DNA of 64,000 bases from Paenibacillus curdlanolyticus YK9. Its GTDB lineage: Bacteria; Bacillota; Bacilli; Paenibacillales; Paenibacillaceae. The notes under the pieces are model-generated. The model ran no database searches. It worked only from the letters and a program-made list of their open reading frames with translations, and had not been told where the DNA came from. Below, piece by piece: positions 1 to 11,500 of this stretch (position 1 is its first letter; every line of letters begins with the position of its first letter). The translations under genes were made by a program, and so were the position numbers. The stretch covers positions 248,001-312,000 of the forward strand of contig NZ_AEDD01000002.1 of assembly GCF_000179615.1 (NCBI RefSeq). The letters are read 5' to 3'.

Positions 1-3000
1 TTCTTGCCCGAGTTCTTCGGCGAAGTGGATCGTATCCAGTTGGCTGACATCCTCGGCAACGGGTGCCAATGCTTGCTCTTCACGAAGGTTAGCACGGAAT
101 CGGTCAAGCATTATTATTATGACTTCTCCGGCGGGCATAAGCCGAACCTGCTGATCCGTACCGATAATGGCATCGGCGCAATAACGGATATTAGCTATGC
201 GAGCTCCGTCCAGTTTTATATGGAAGATAAGCGGGCGGGACAACGCTGGGAGACGATTCTACCATTCCCCGTGCATGTGGTAGAGCAGGTCCGTTTGACA
301 GAGGCGTGCTCAGGCAACCAATTCGTTACAAGCTATAAGTATCATGAGGGGTATTACGACCCGGTAGAGAAGGAATTTAGAGGCTTCGGTTACGTTGAGC
401 AATGGGATGCAGAGGAGGGTTCAGCCGAATCCGACTGGCCAGAGACCGCGCCTGTTTACTGGAAGAGATGGTTCCATACCGGGTCAGCTCGTCATTCAAC
501 GACTTTATCCCGTCACTTCCAAGAGCAGTATTACAAGCAGGACGCGCTCGCTTATGCAATGCCCGACAGCCAGCTGGACGAAGCACTGCGCGGTACTGAC
601 GGGGAAACGCTTCGGCAATGTTATGTTGCATTGAAAGGGCTTCCACTGCGTGAAGAGGTATACGGCTTAGACCAGCCGGGCGGACAATCTGAGCACCCGT
701 ATACGGTGAACGAAACCAATTATGCCGTGAAGCTTGTTCAAGGACGGGAGGCTGGGCTGTTTGCCTCGCTCTTGGTGCAATCCAGCGAGTCGATCGACTA
801 TCAATATGAGCGTGACCCTAGCGATCCGCGCATGAGCCATGAGATGGTGGTGGAAACGGATGCCTATGGGCATGTGACCAAAGCGATTCAAATCCATTAC
901 CCGCGCCGTCAAGCGCAGCCATTAGCACTGCCCGAACAGCAGCAGGTACAGGTTTTGCTTCACGTGAAATCCTATGCCAATGAAACGGAAGCGTATCGCA
1001 TGCTTGGCGTAGAATACGAGAGCCAATCGTATGCGTTGTTCGGCATGCAGCTGTCGCCAAACGCTTATTTTCATCTGATAGATTTGCAAACCGCATGGCC
1101 AGACGCGCTCGCGAACGTTATCCCGTACGGCACGTCGCCAACAGCAGGCGTGGTGCAGGCGGAGCTTCTTTCGTGGAGTCGGGAGTATTATTGGAATGCC
1201 GAACAAACGGACGCTTTGCCGCTAGGCAAGCTGACAGGCGTTATGCTCCATCATCACGGCGAGCACGCGGTGACGACGCCCGATCAAATCAGCAAGCTGT
1301 TTGATGTACGCCTGACCGATAAGATGATGGGCGATGATTGCGGTTACGTTTTGCGCGAAGGGTACTGGTGGAATCAAGGGCTGGTTCAGCATTATGCGTA
1401 CAGCACAGATAATCGCTTCCACCTGCCTTGGAAGCTCGAAAACACGCTGCTTCAGGGCAATGCCAATCTGTACCATCGGACGGAGTTCAGCTACGATCCA
1501 TACTGCTTGGTTCCGACAAGCACTACGCAATTTCTGAGCGAAACAGCCTCGACCACGATGTCCCTTGCACTTGATTACAACCTGATCAAGCCGAGCCGGA
1601 CGACTGATGTCAACGGCAATACCGCGCAGATCCTTTACGATCCATTAGGCATGGTCATCGCTACATCCTTATTCGGGACACTGCAGGATCGGCGAGTGGG
1701 AGACGGTGATCTAGCCGGATATGTCCCGGTGATGGATGCATCGTTCGAGGATGTGCTGGCTCAGCCTGAGCGATATCTTCAACAAGCGTCCGCCTTTACG
1801 TACTACGATGTGTTCGCTTGGGGACAAGGGAAGGGCCCTAACCGAACGGTGGAGCTATACCGGGAAACGAGCGTTTCGGAGCAAACAGGGGACGAGAGCA
1901 CTCGGATTTTAATCAATGTGAGCTATATGGATGGACTTGGCCGCGTCATCGAGACGAGGAAAAGGGCAGATGGCGGCGAAGCATACGAGCCTGCGGCTGA
2001 CGCAACGGGCACTCCGACGATTGTTACAGCAAGCGTACGTTGGCTCGTTTCTGGGAGAACCGCGTACGATCATAAAGGAAGGCCCGTTGAGCAGTTTTTG
2101 CCCTACTATTCAACGGTTCCTATGTACGACGAACAGGTACATACAGCCGATCTATTGCCGCCGCCAACGGTCACCCATTATGATCCGCTATCCCGCGTTT
2201 ACCGCGTGGATTCGCCCAAAGGTTTCTATACGAAAACGCTGTTCTCGCCTTGGGAGGAAGCGCATTACGACGCCAACGATACGATTGCGGATTCCCGCTA
2301 TTACGAGCAATTTATGCGTGACTACCCAAGCGAACCGGATCAAAGCCAGATGGATGAAAAGGATGCGCTGCTAAAAGCCTTCTGCTTCCGAGACACGCCT
2401 GTCATTCAGATCAAAGACCATTTGGGCCGCGTGTTTTTGAAATTGGACAATAACTTGGGCGAAACGTCAAGCGATCTGTTCAACGACATGGTGAAGGGGA
2501 GCGTGCTGACAGCAGCGGATGTATGGAATGAGCTTGTCCAACAAGGGTATGTAGACTTGACCGATTCCGACAAAGGACGGGGAAGGGCCTCTGCCCGCTT
2601 CCGTCCATATGCACCTGGCTTCCAGTTAACGGTGGATGCCAAATTTCAGCCGTTTGTTGACAGTATCATCGTGTTGCTCCGGCAGAGCTGCCTTCCTGAA
2701 TATACCGGATATGACAGCATGAGCAACGTGCTCTATGAGGCGAATGCGAGAAACTATTATGCCAGCAGCCGTCAGGAAGGGTTCTTGAAGGATGTGCAAT
2801 TCGCCTATGATATGCAAAATCGCCTGCTGCGTACGGATAGCCAAGATGCAGGCACGCGCATTGGCATCGACAATCTATTCGATCTTCCTGTACATACATG
2901 GGACAGCCGCGGCTTTCATACGGCTACGCAGTACGACGGACTGCAGCGTCCGCTGCAAATCCGCGTGGACGGAACGGACCATGCTTCCGATCTACAATTG

Positions 3001-5544
3001 GCGCAGACAGTCGAGCGGTACGTCTACGGCGATAATGCTGGACTTAGCGTGGCAGAAGCGCAGAATCGGAATCTTTGCGGCAAGCTGTACACCTTGTTCG
3101 ATCAAGCAGGGGTTACGCACAACCATGTATATAGCTTGCAGGGCCACATTATGGAGATGGAACAGACGCTGCTAGCGGATTACACGTCAGAGCCGAATTG
3201 GGGAGAAGGCAGCGAGCCTGCTTTGAATGGCGAATCCTTCGTTACTTCATTCGACTATGACGGTATCGGAAGATTAATTGCAGAGACGTCCGCGGATAAG
3301 ACGGTATATCGAACGGCCTACAATTTAAGCGGGCGATTGCAGAAGGTTTCGGTTGATTTCCCGGAACAGTCCAATGTGCCGTTCATTGAGGATGTCCAGT
3401 ATGATGCCAACGGTCAGCATACGCTGATTACTCGGGGTAACGGAACCGCAACGTCATTCGCTTATGAGGCGACGACGCAGCGGTTGCTCGGAATCGTATC
3501 ATCCCGGTCGGCCGCTGACGCCAAGGGAATTGCGCGAAACCCGATCCTGCAGAAGCTGACTTACACGATGGACCCTGTTGGCAACATCACGAGGTCGCGC
3601 GACAACAGCTTCCAAACGGTGTTTCAAAATCAGCAAATCGTGGAGCCGTTGAGCGATTACACCTACGATGCTCTTTACCGGTTGACTCGCGCTTCGGGCA
3701 GGCAGCATCCGGGCATTTTGCCCGATACTTATGCTACCGGCTTTAAGCAAAGCCAGTGGTTGTCGGCGAACCCGCCGCATCTGAATGATGCGGATAAGCT
3801 TGAAAATTACACGGAGTACTACACCTATGACGAAGCTGGAAACAAAGTCCAGACTCGGCATGTGGCGGCTTCCGCCAGCTGGACGCGAGCGGTAGAGATC
3901 AGCGAGCATTCCAACCGATTGAAGGCGATGACCGCCGGCAGCCAATCAGGCGCCCTTGAACAGCTGGAGTACGATAACAACGGCAACCTTCTGGCGCTGG
4001 AGCATTTGCGCGCTTTGGAATGGAATTATCGCAACAATTTGGCTAACGCAACGATCGTGGAGCGCGATGGCGACCAGTCTGACCGATCTTACTTCGTTTA
4101 CGACAGCAGCGGGCACAGGGTCCGTAAGGTGCAGGAGCGAAAAATCAGCGACGGACTGACCGAAATTCAAGAAAAGATTTATGTCGGTCGTCTGGAGATC
4201 AAGCGGATAACGCGCGTCCAGAATGAGGTGCGGACGCTCATTTTGGAACGCCATTCTTATCGCGTTATGGAGGATGCGCGAACGGCAGCGATCGCGAATC
4301 TGTGGACCAAGGATGACACGGGACGCGAGACGGATACGATCGGCAAACGCCAGCTTCGCTATCAGCTCAGCGACTATTTGGGCTCATCGACGATGGAAGT
4401 GGATGAGGACGCCTGTCTGATCAGCTATGAGGAATACCTGCCCTTCGGCGGAACGTCCTATATAACGGGTATGGACCAGCGGGAAGTGCAGCTGAAGGAG
4501 TATCGATACAGCGGCAAAGAGCGAGACGATTGTACGGGGCTGTATTACTATGGAGCGCGGTATTATCCACCTTGGCTCGGGTGCTGGATCAATGCTGACC
4601 CGGCCGGAACCGCAGATGGCTTGAACATGTATGCGTTCGTCGGCGGCAATCCGATTTCGTTCGTCGATCCGAATGGGATGGCAAGAGTTAAGAATAAGGT
4701 CGGGAAGGTCAAAGGGAAGAACGGCATTGCCAAAAAGAAGATAACCGCGCAAATAAAAGCGAAACAGCGAAAAGACGATCTTAAACGGTTCAGCTCGGGC
4801 GATTCCAAAACGAAAGCCGATACGATTGAAACGTTAAGAGGACGGAAGCTGCGGGTTACGAAGAACCGTCAGATTCATATCCGCAAGCAGCTTCACAAAG
4901 CAGCGGATAGGGCCCAAATGGAGCTGGACCAGTTCGACGTGCCGCCGAGCTCTGGCAGAGCGCTGCCGGTGAAGGTCGCGAATCCGACAGGCGTACAGGG
5001 TCTGTTCACGTTTGGCATCAAGCATGATTACATCGAAAAGCAGCAAATCGTTTCGAAAGCGAGCCTTAACGTGGATGGCCGCGATTCTACCAACGACACG
5101 ATGGGAAAAGCTAGCGCGTTCCACAACACGAACAACTTGCCTGCGAGTTTGTATTCGAAGAGGGACGACTCCGGATATGGCGGCTTAGGGGAAGCTTGGT
5201 GCCATTTAATCGCACACTGCTTAGGCGGCGCGGAATCCTCTGACAATCTGGTCGCTGGCAGCCAAGGCTCTAACCTTGTCCAATTGGGCTTGGAACTGGC
5301 TGTTAAAGATTTTGTCAGCGCTACGGGAGAGAAGCTGCTGGTTAAAGCCGGGGCAAATGTCCGATTGAAGGCAGACGGCACGATGACCCATATTGCGGAT
5401 GAATTCTTCTATCAAATCTATGACATGCACGGCAAACAAGTTTACGCTACCAAGTTCGGTGCGAATATTTTACGGGCAGATACGCTTCAGAAGGAAAAGC
5501 GAACAGAAGCGATGACAAGCTTAAAAAGCCATTTCGGCTATTAA
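1..5544 (+). CDS. Tc toxin TcB-TcC fusion (SpvB/RHS cocoon with C-terminal nuclease-like toxin), 5' truncated by window
   Basis: The reading frame is open from the first base, so the gene starts upstream; 1847 residues are visible. The first part resembles the TcB middle region. Dense RHS/YD repeats follow, then an RHS-repeat core near residues 1460-1560 with the typical DPAGTADGLNMY and NPISFVDPNGM segments, where TcC proteins cut themselves. In known Tc toxins this part forms a hollow cocoon that carries the toxic C-terminus and delivers it through TcA. The last ~285 residues begin lysine-rich and contain CHLIAHCLGG followed by NLV and a later N (around codons 5203-5260), resembling the catalytic core of His-Me finger DNA/RNA nucleases. 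TcA begins 33 nt downstream. No immunity-like gene follows, as expected for a toxin aimed at eukaryotic cells. The TcB-TcC assignment is firm; the nuclease call is inference. Confidence 0.9.
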   Translation, partial: FLPEFFGEVDRIQLADILGNGCQCLLFTKVSTESVKHYYYDFSGGHKPNLLIRTDNGIGAITDISYASSVQFYMEDKRAGQRWETILPFPVHVVEQVRLTEACSGNQFVTSYKYHEGYYDPVEKEFRGFGYVEQWDAEEGSAESDWPETAPVYWKRWFHTGSARHSTTLSRHFQEQYYKQDALAYAMPDSQLDEALRGTDGETLRQCYVALKGLPLREEVYGLDQPGGQSEHPYTVNETNYAVKLVQGREAGLFASLLVQSSESIDYQYERDPSDPRMSHEMVVETDAYGHVTKAIQIHYPRRQAQPLALPEQQQVQVLLHVKSYANETEAYRMLGVEYESQSYALFGMQLSPNAYFHLIDLQTAWPDALANVIPYGTSPTAGVVQAELLSWSREYYWNAEQTDALPLGKLTGVMLHHHGEHAVTTPDQISKLFDVRLTDKMMGDDCGYVLREGYWWNQGLVQHYAYSTDNRFHLPWKLENTLLQGNANLYHRTEFSYDPYCLVPTSTTQFLSETASTTMSLALDYNLIKPSRTTDVNGNTAQILYDPLGMVIATSLFGTLQDRRVGDGDLAGYVPVMDASFEDVLAQPERYLQQASAFTYYDVFAWGQGKGPNRTVELYRETSVSEQTGDESTRILINVSYMDGLGRVIETRKRADGGEAYEPAADATGTPTIVTASVRWLVSGRTAYDHKGRPVEQFLPYYSTVPMYDEQVHTADLLPPPTVTHYDPLSRVYRVDSPKGFYTKTLFSPWEEAHYDANDTIADSRYYEQFMRDYPSEPDQSQMDEKDALLKAFCFRDTPVIQIKDHLGRVFLKLDNNLGETSSDLFNDMVKGSVLTAADVWNELVQQGYVDLTDSDKGRGRASARFRPYAPGFQLTVDAKFQPFVDSIIVLLRQSCLPEYTGYDSMSNVLYEANARNYYASSRQEGFLKDVQFAYDMQNRLLRTDSQDAGTRIGIDNLFDLPVHTWDSRGFHTATQYDGLQRPLQIRVDGTDHASDLQLAQTVERYVYGDNAGLSVAEAQNRNLCGKLYTLFDQAGVTHNHVYSLQGHIMEMEQTLLADYTSEPNWGEGSEPALNGESFVTSFDYDGIGRLIAETSADKTVYRTAYNLSGRLQKVSVDFPEQSNVPFIEDVQYDANGQHTLITRGNGTATSFAYEATTQRLLGIVSSRSAADAKGIARNPILQKLTYTMDPVGNITRSRDNSFQTVFQNQQIVEPLSDYTYDALYRLTRASGRQHPGILPDTYATGFKQSQWLSANPPHLNDADKLENYTEYYTYDEAGNKVQTRHVAASASWTRAVEISEHSNRLKAMTAGSQSGALEQLEYDNNGNLLALEHLRALEWNYRNNLANATIVERDGDQSDRSYFVYDSSGHRVRKVQERKISDGLTEIQEKIYVGRLEIKRITRVQNEVRTLILERHSYRVMEDARTAAIANLWTKDDTGRETDTIGKRQLRYQLSDYLGSSTMEVDEDACLISYEEYLPFGGTSYITGMDQREVQLKEYRYSGKERDDCTGLYYYGARYYPPWLGCWINADPAGTADGLNMYAFVGGNPISFVDPNGMARVKNKVGKVKGKNGIAKKKITAQIKAKQRKDDLKRFSSGDSKTKADTIETLRGRKLRVTKNRQIHIRKQLHKAADRAQMELDQFDVPPSSGRALPVKVANPTGVQGLFTFGIKHDYIEKQQIVSKASLNVDGRDSTNDTMGKASAFHNTNNLPASLYSKRDDSGYGGLGEAWCHLIAHCLGGAESSDNLVAGSQGSNLVQLGLELAVKDFVSATGEKLLVKAGANVRLKADGTMTHIADEFFYQIYDMHGKQVYATKFGANILRADTLQKEKRTEAMTSLKSHFGY

Positions 5545-5577
5545 TCGATTCGGGCAATAGGGAGGACCATTAATTTC

Positions 5578-8500
5578 ATGGATATTCAATCGTATTTGAG
5601 CGATGTGCATCCGAGTTTGGCGCAATTTTATGCCAATAACCCGAATTTCGATGTTAATCATTTTAAATTCTCGAACACCGCTTCTGTGGAGGCGTTAAAC
5701 GGTTCGAGCGACCAGCATGCGGAGGCGTTAAGCCTCCTACAAGGCTATCAACGGCTGCTTCGGCTTACGAATGATCCGCGTGCTGCCAGCGCGCTGATGC
5801 AAGGCAGCAATGGCAAGAACGGCGGCAGCAATGAGCCAATCCCGCCGTTACATTCCGCGCTGCAAATCGCAGCGATCAATCCGGACCAATTCGTAAGCAC
5901 CTATGGGCCGTTATTAGGCGACAACGGAGAGGCGCAGGCGGCTGACATTCACGCGCAGGCAAAGCATGTGGAAGCCCAAACGATGCATCAATGGGCGTCC
6001 ATCTCTCAACTGACAGCGCCACATACGCGCAGCTATGCCGCGAACTCCATCTCGACGTCCATCGTGCAGCATTACGAGGCGCTGCCTAATTATCAGGATA
6101 TATTCGGCACGCTGAACTACTGCGAATGCGACGAATGCAAATCGATCTTCGGTCCGGCGGCGTATCTGGTCGATTTGATGCGCATCGTCAATCAGTACAT
6201 TACCGAGCCGAATCGGTCGACGATTCCCGCGAATATGGCCTTGAGCGTTCGCCGCCCCGATCTGGCGACGATCCCGCTCACTTGCGAGAGCACGAACAAG
6301 ACGATGCCTTATCTGCAAATCGTCAACGAACGGCTGGAGGAGACGGTTAAGACAGCGCTTAGCATTACAGGTGATGTTTATCAGCCGTTGGCGGGTCAAG
6401 TTTATCCGTTTAGCCTGCCTTTCCAATACCCGCTGGAGCAAATGCGCATTTATCTCAACCGGATGAGCGTGAAGCTTCAGGATTTGTATGCGGCGGTCGG
6501 TTCCTCCCCATTAAGCGTCGCTGCCGAAACGCTGGGGCTGTCGCAGGAAGAGCTCATGCTCATCTCCACCTCTACGACGGATGAAACGCAGCTGAAAGCG
6601 TTCTACGGCGTATCGGATCTGACGACACTGTCGGATGTTGCCACATTCTGCAAACAAACGGGCTTAACGTTGGTCCAACTGCAATCGTTGTTTAATCAGG
6701 ATCTGTCCGCGGATGAATGGCAAGCGGGGCTTTCGAACGCTTTCTTCATCAACTATGGGCTGGCAAAACCGCTGCAAGTAAACGATGAAGGCAGCGCTTT
6801 GACGATTGCGAACCTTACCGACGATGCATTAGACCGGATTCACCGTTTCCTTAGACTAAGCAATAAGCTCGGCTGGAGCTACGTTGATCTGGACTGGGCA
6901 TTGCATTGCGTGAAAGCTGGCGCGCCTAAGCTGGATGCCCAAGCGCTGATTGATCTTGCCAAGCTCAAAACGGCCAAAGAGCAATGGAAGCTGTCGATGG
7001 AGCAGGCTGGCGCCTTGATTTTCGATCTCAAAACGTACGGACAGGGCGATGCGGCCGTATCGAATACCGCGTTCGACAAGCTCTTCAACGGACCGGAATC
7101 GGCCCCTTATCATCCAGCAGATGAAGGCAAGAGCAGCTACGCGTTTAATGCCATGTTTACCGACAACCACCTGAGCTGGACGGTAGGAGCGACGGATACG
7201 GATAATATGAAGCTGGCGTCCCGGATTGCGGCTGCACTAAAGGTAAGTCAGGGCGACCTTAGCCTGCTTGCTTCTGCATTGTTCGGACAGCAAGCAACCA
7301 TTCCGCTGACCGTTGGCAATTTGTCTGTGCTCGATCGTTATGTCATGTTCGGAAGCTTGTTGGGAATGCCTGCAGCGCAGTTCAGCTTACTGCTTTCTTT
7401 ATTCAACCAATTGACTGCGGTGCCAGCGTTAGATGCCTGGACGAAATTGAAAAATAACGCAGATCGGTTGAAGCGCTCGCGACTGAACGTGTACGAATTG
7501 GATTATGTGGCGAACGGCAACGTGTCCGATTATGTTGATCCGCTATACCGGACCGATGCATTGGACGGCTGGCTGAGCAACCTGCCGCAGCTCATCGCAA
7601 GCGCAGGCTCGGATCAAGATGCAGACACTGTACTGCAAAAGCTAGTCGGGCAAATGGCAGCATTTTTCCATGTGCAATCGGTGCAAATCGCAGGATTGGT
7701 CGATTTATTCCATTTTGCCGACATGGTCGCCGTATTCACCGATCCGAAGCAGCAAGCGACGGCTGAAGCCAGAATGAAGCAGCTCTCGCAATGGCTCGTG
7801 CTCATGCGGAAGCTGGCGCTGACTAGTGATGATCTGGCAATCCTGAAGGGAAGCCTCACAGCATTCGGCATCGCGGATGCCGCGAAGCTGACGGCAAGCA
7901 ATGTGCTTGATGTGTATGGCTATCAGGAGCTGAAGGTGCTCTTCAATGATGTGAACGGGGCCATCTCCCGTTACATGACGGCTGCTTCAGACAATGATGC
8001 CGCCTCGGCGATCACGGACATGACCGGACTTGCGGATACGGAAATTCTTTCCGTGTTTAACGCGTTCCCGAAATTGTCGCGAATCGAGCGGCTGTATCTG
8101 CTGCAGCAGATTATGAGCATCATGAAGTCCACTGGCGCAAACTTCAGTCTATTGCGGCAGATAAACAAGGTGGCTGGACTGGACGCTGCGGGGCATTGGG
8201 CGGATTACGTAACCGCGGCGGACAATCTGTTAATGGCGCTGCGTGCACGGTTGGGCGGGGACGATTGGGAGACGCTCTACCTTCAGGTGAACGGAGCCGT
8301 GCAGGAGAAGCAGCGGACGGCATTAATCTCTACTGCACTCAACGCGTTGTCGCAGAAGGACGATCTCGGCTGGATTGAAAATAGCCGCAATTTATACGAA
8401 TACCTGCTGATCGACGTGGAAATGAGCGGAAGCGCTACGATTTCTTATATTAAAGAAGCGCTGAATGCGACGCAGCTGTACCTGCAACGCAGCAGGGAGC

Positions 8501-11500
8501 GGCTGGAGCCGGGCGTTATCAATTTAGATATCCCGCCGGTATGGTGGAGCTGGATGATTAACTACCGGATTTGGGAAGCGAATCGCCAAGTATTCCTGTA
8601 TCCCGAAAATTATATCGACCCGTCCTACAGGCAAAACAAAACCGCGCTGTTCGCGGATTTTGAAAACACGCTGAAGCAAGGCGATATTACGAAAACGACG
8701 GTGGAAGCCGCGTATCGCAAATATTTGGATCGATTTGCGGAGCTAGCCAAGCTGAAGGTGGTCGACACCTATCACACGCATGTTACGGACCCGACGCATG
8801 AGAATGCGCAAGTGACATATCTTTTTGCCCGTACAGAAACGCAGCCCTACAAGTATTACTATTTGACGCGGGATGAAGGCAACGTGTGGTCGGAATGGAA
8901 CGAGATCAAAGTGGCGATCAACTCCGACACGGTGTCGCCTGTCTATGTGTTTAATCGCCTTTTCCTGTTCTGGGTGGAGCAGAAGGCTGTGAAGGATTCC
9001 GGAGCGGGTTCGACGCAGCAAAAGTCGGTGAAAGCAACGATTCGGTATACCTTCTACAATTTCAGCGGCAGCTGGGTCGCGCCGCAAACGTTGACGGAAG
9101 ATGCGGTCATTTGGGCGGACAACAGCACGTTCATTGCGCAGGATGGGGTTAAAACACTCTTTAACGCTGCTCAGTTCGATCCTGCCCAACAATGGTGGAA
9201 GAAGGTGTATCCGCTCAAAATCGAACGGAACAACTATTTGACGCCGAACGTAGGAGCTAATCCATTCGAAAAGCTTGTGCTGTTCTTTGGTCCGATGATC
9301 GACGTCGAGGGCATATCTGCGTTCGCAATGCCGAGTGCTCCTGTTTCCACTTCGGACACGTTGCAGCAATTCGAAAACCAGCTATATAAAGTGTCTAGCC
9401 AGTTTAATTTGGCTAAGAAGGTCGGGCATACGGGCTTCCTGCCAGTGTTCCAGCCAATCGTCATTAATGATGATCTGCAATCCGGCTTTATCGTGAATCC
9501 CGATGAATATATCATTTCGGCGAAAGAAGCGTTGATCAGCGAGACGTATTTCCGTCCTGAGATCGATCGAAGCTCCGGCCAGCTGAATCTGATTGATACC
9601 GCCCATATTCTCTATGATAACTACGCCGCAGATTCCATCCGGAATCCATCGCCCGTCATTGCCGCCTCTTCGTTAGGCGCATCTTCATTCGTATCGACGG
9701 CGTTAGGCATCGATGCGACGCAATCCACGGCGGTTTGGAACGGCTTGGTCAAAACAGGCTATTTCAATGGCAGGGGTTTAGCGACAGGCTCCTTTGCCTT
9801 TGATCAGCTTGAGAAGGACATCGCTGGTTACCTTGCGGGGCAAACGAACATACCTGCAAAAACGACGTACGTGCTGCAGCAGATCAGTCAGGCGATTGGA
9901 ACGGTATCTTTGTCCGGCAATATGCGTGGCAACGAGTACGAGGTGCTAACCGTCAAGAACCATCCAGCGGCGTTCTTGTTCAAAGGGGATAAGGAAGCGT
10001 TCCTGCTGATGGACATCGACCCGGACTTGATGGAGCAAGTGCCTACGATTAGCGAAGCGCTTCTGAATCCGGATACGATTTTCACGCCGGCATCGTTTAT
10101 TTCGACGAATGTAAACATTGACGCGAATGGTTCGCAGACGATCTATAATTTGCTCGTGAAAGGCGGGTTTTTAGATCAGAACGGGGTTCTCAAAAGCTAC
10201 TCGGATGCAGCGAGCCTAACGGAGTATTTGCAGCCGCAATTAGTTGCCAATACTGCCGCGGTCGTCAACGTGTTAATGAACAGTCCGATGTTCACGGATC
10301 TGTCGTTTGTAGCGCCTTCACCGATTGATATCGAGGTCTCTGGCTCCCAAAAAACCTTCAACACGCTTATTAAATCTGGTTATCTGGATCCGAACGGCAG
10401 AATTTTGGCGGATATCGATTTCTATGAATTGAACGAGTATGTCAAAGGGTTAATGGCGGGTCAGCCAAACGAGGACCTAAAAGTTAGGCATGTGATGGAT
10501 ACGCTGTATCAATGGCCTTTCCCTGTGTCAGTCGGCTTCTTGGACCGGAACAAGGACGGCATTGGCAGCATGAAATACCAATTCTCCGCCTTCCGCCTAA
10601 CAACGGCAGCGGTGCATAGGCTGAGCTCGACGCTCTTCACGGGCGGCATCGATAAGCTTCTCAGTTTGGATTCGCAGCAAATCCCGGTCGAGGCGGAATT
10701 GTTGTTCAAGCGGTTCCAGTTCGACAGCCAATACGTCATCTCGCCGGATGCGTCCGATGGCGCGCAGGTTGATTTCTGGGGTGCGTACAAGACGTATTAT
10801 TGGGAGCTGTTCTTCCATGCGCCTTACTTGATTGCGGATTTGTTAAAAACGAACCAAAGCTATCAGGACGCGGAGAAGTGGTATCAATACATCTTTAATC
10901 CGACGCTGCAGCCATTCCAGGTCGGAGCGGGCGATTTCCAGACCTCGACGATCGGGCTTACGAGCTCGCAGCGCATTTACAAAATACTGGTCGATCAAAA
11001 CATCATTACGGATAAGGGCGCCGTAAGCGCGGACTTCTCGGAAAAGACGCCGATCAGCCAATACTTTGCTTTTCTGGACGACAAACAGATCGATTCGGTC
11101 CGCAACCGGTTGTTGAATGACAAATTAGGCAGACAAGAGGCTCGCTTCTGGCAGTTCAGCCCGTTCCGCAACCATACGCTGGAGTCGTTGAAGGATCAAT
11201 TGACGAATCCGCAGGAAATCGCAGCGTACAATATGGACCCGTTCGACCCGGATGCGATTGCAGGACTTCGTATCGGCGCTTACGAGAAAGCGATCGTAAT
11301 GGCGTACATCGATAATTTATTGCAGTGGGGCGATTCGTACTTCGCGCAATATACGTGGGAATCGATCGTTACCGCAACGATGATGTACGTGTACGCCTAC
11401 GATTTGCTGGGACCTAGGCCGGAAAATCTGGGGAAAGCCCCGGAGCCTGCGCCCAAAACATTCGCTGATCTGCTCACGCAATTCAAGGACGACATTCCGC

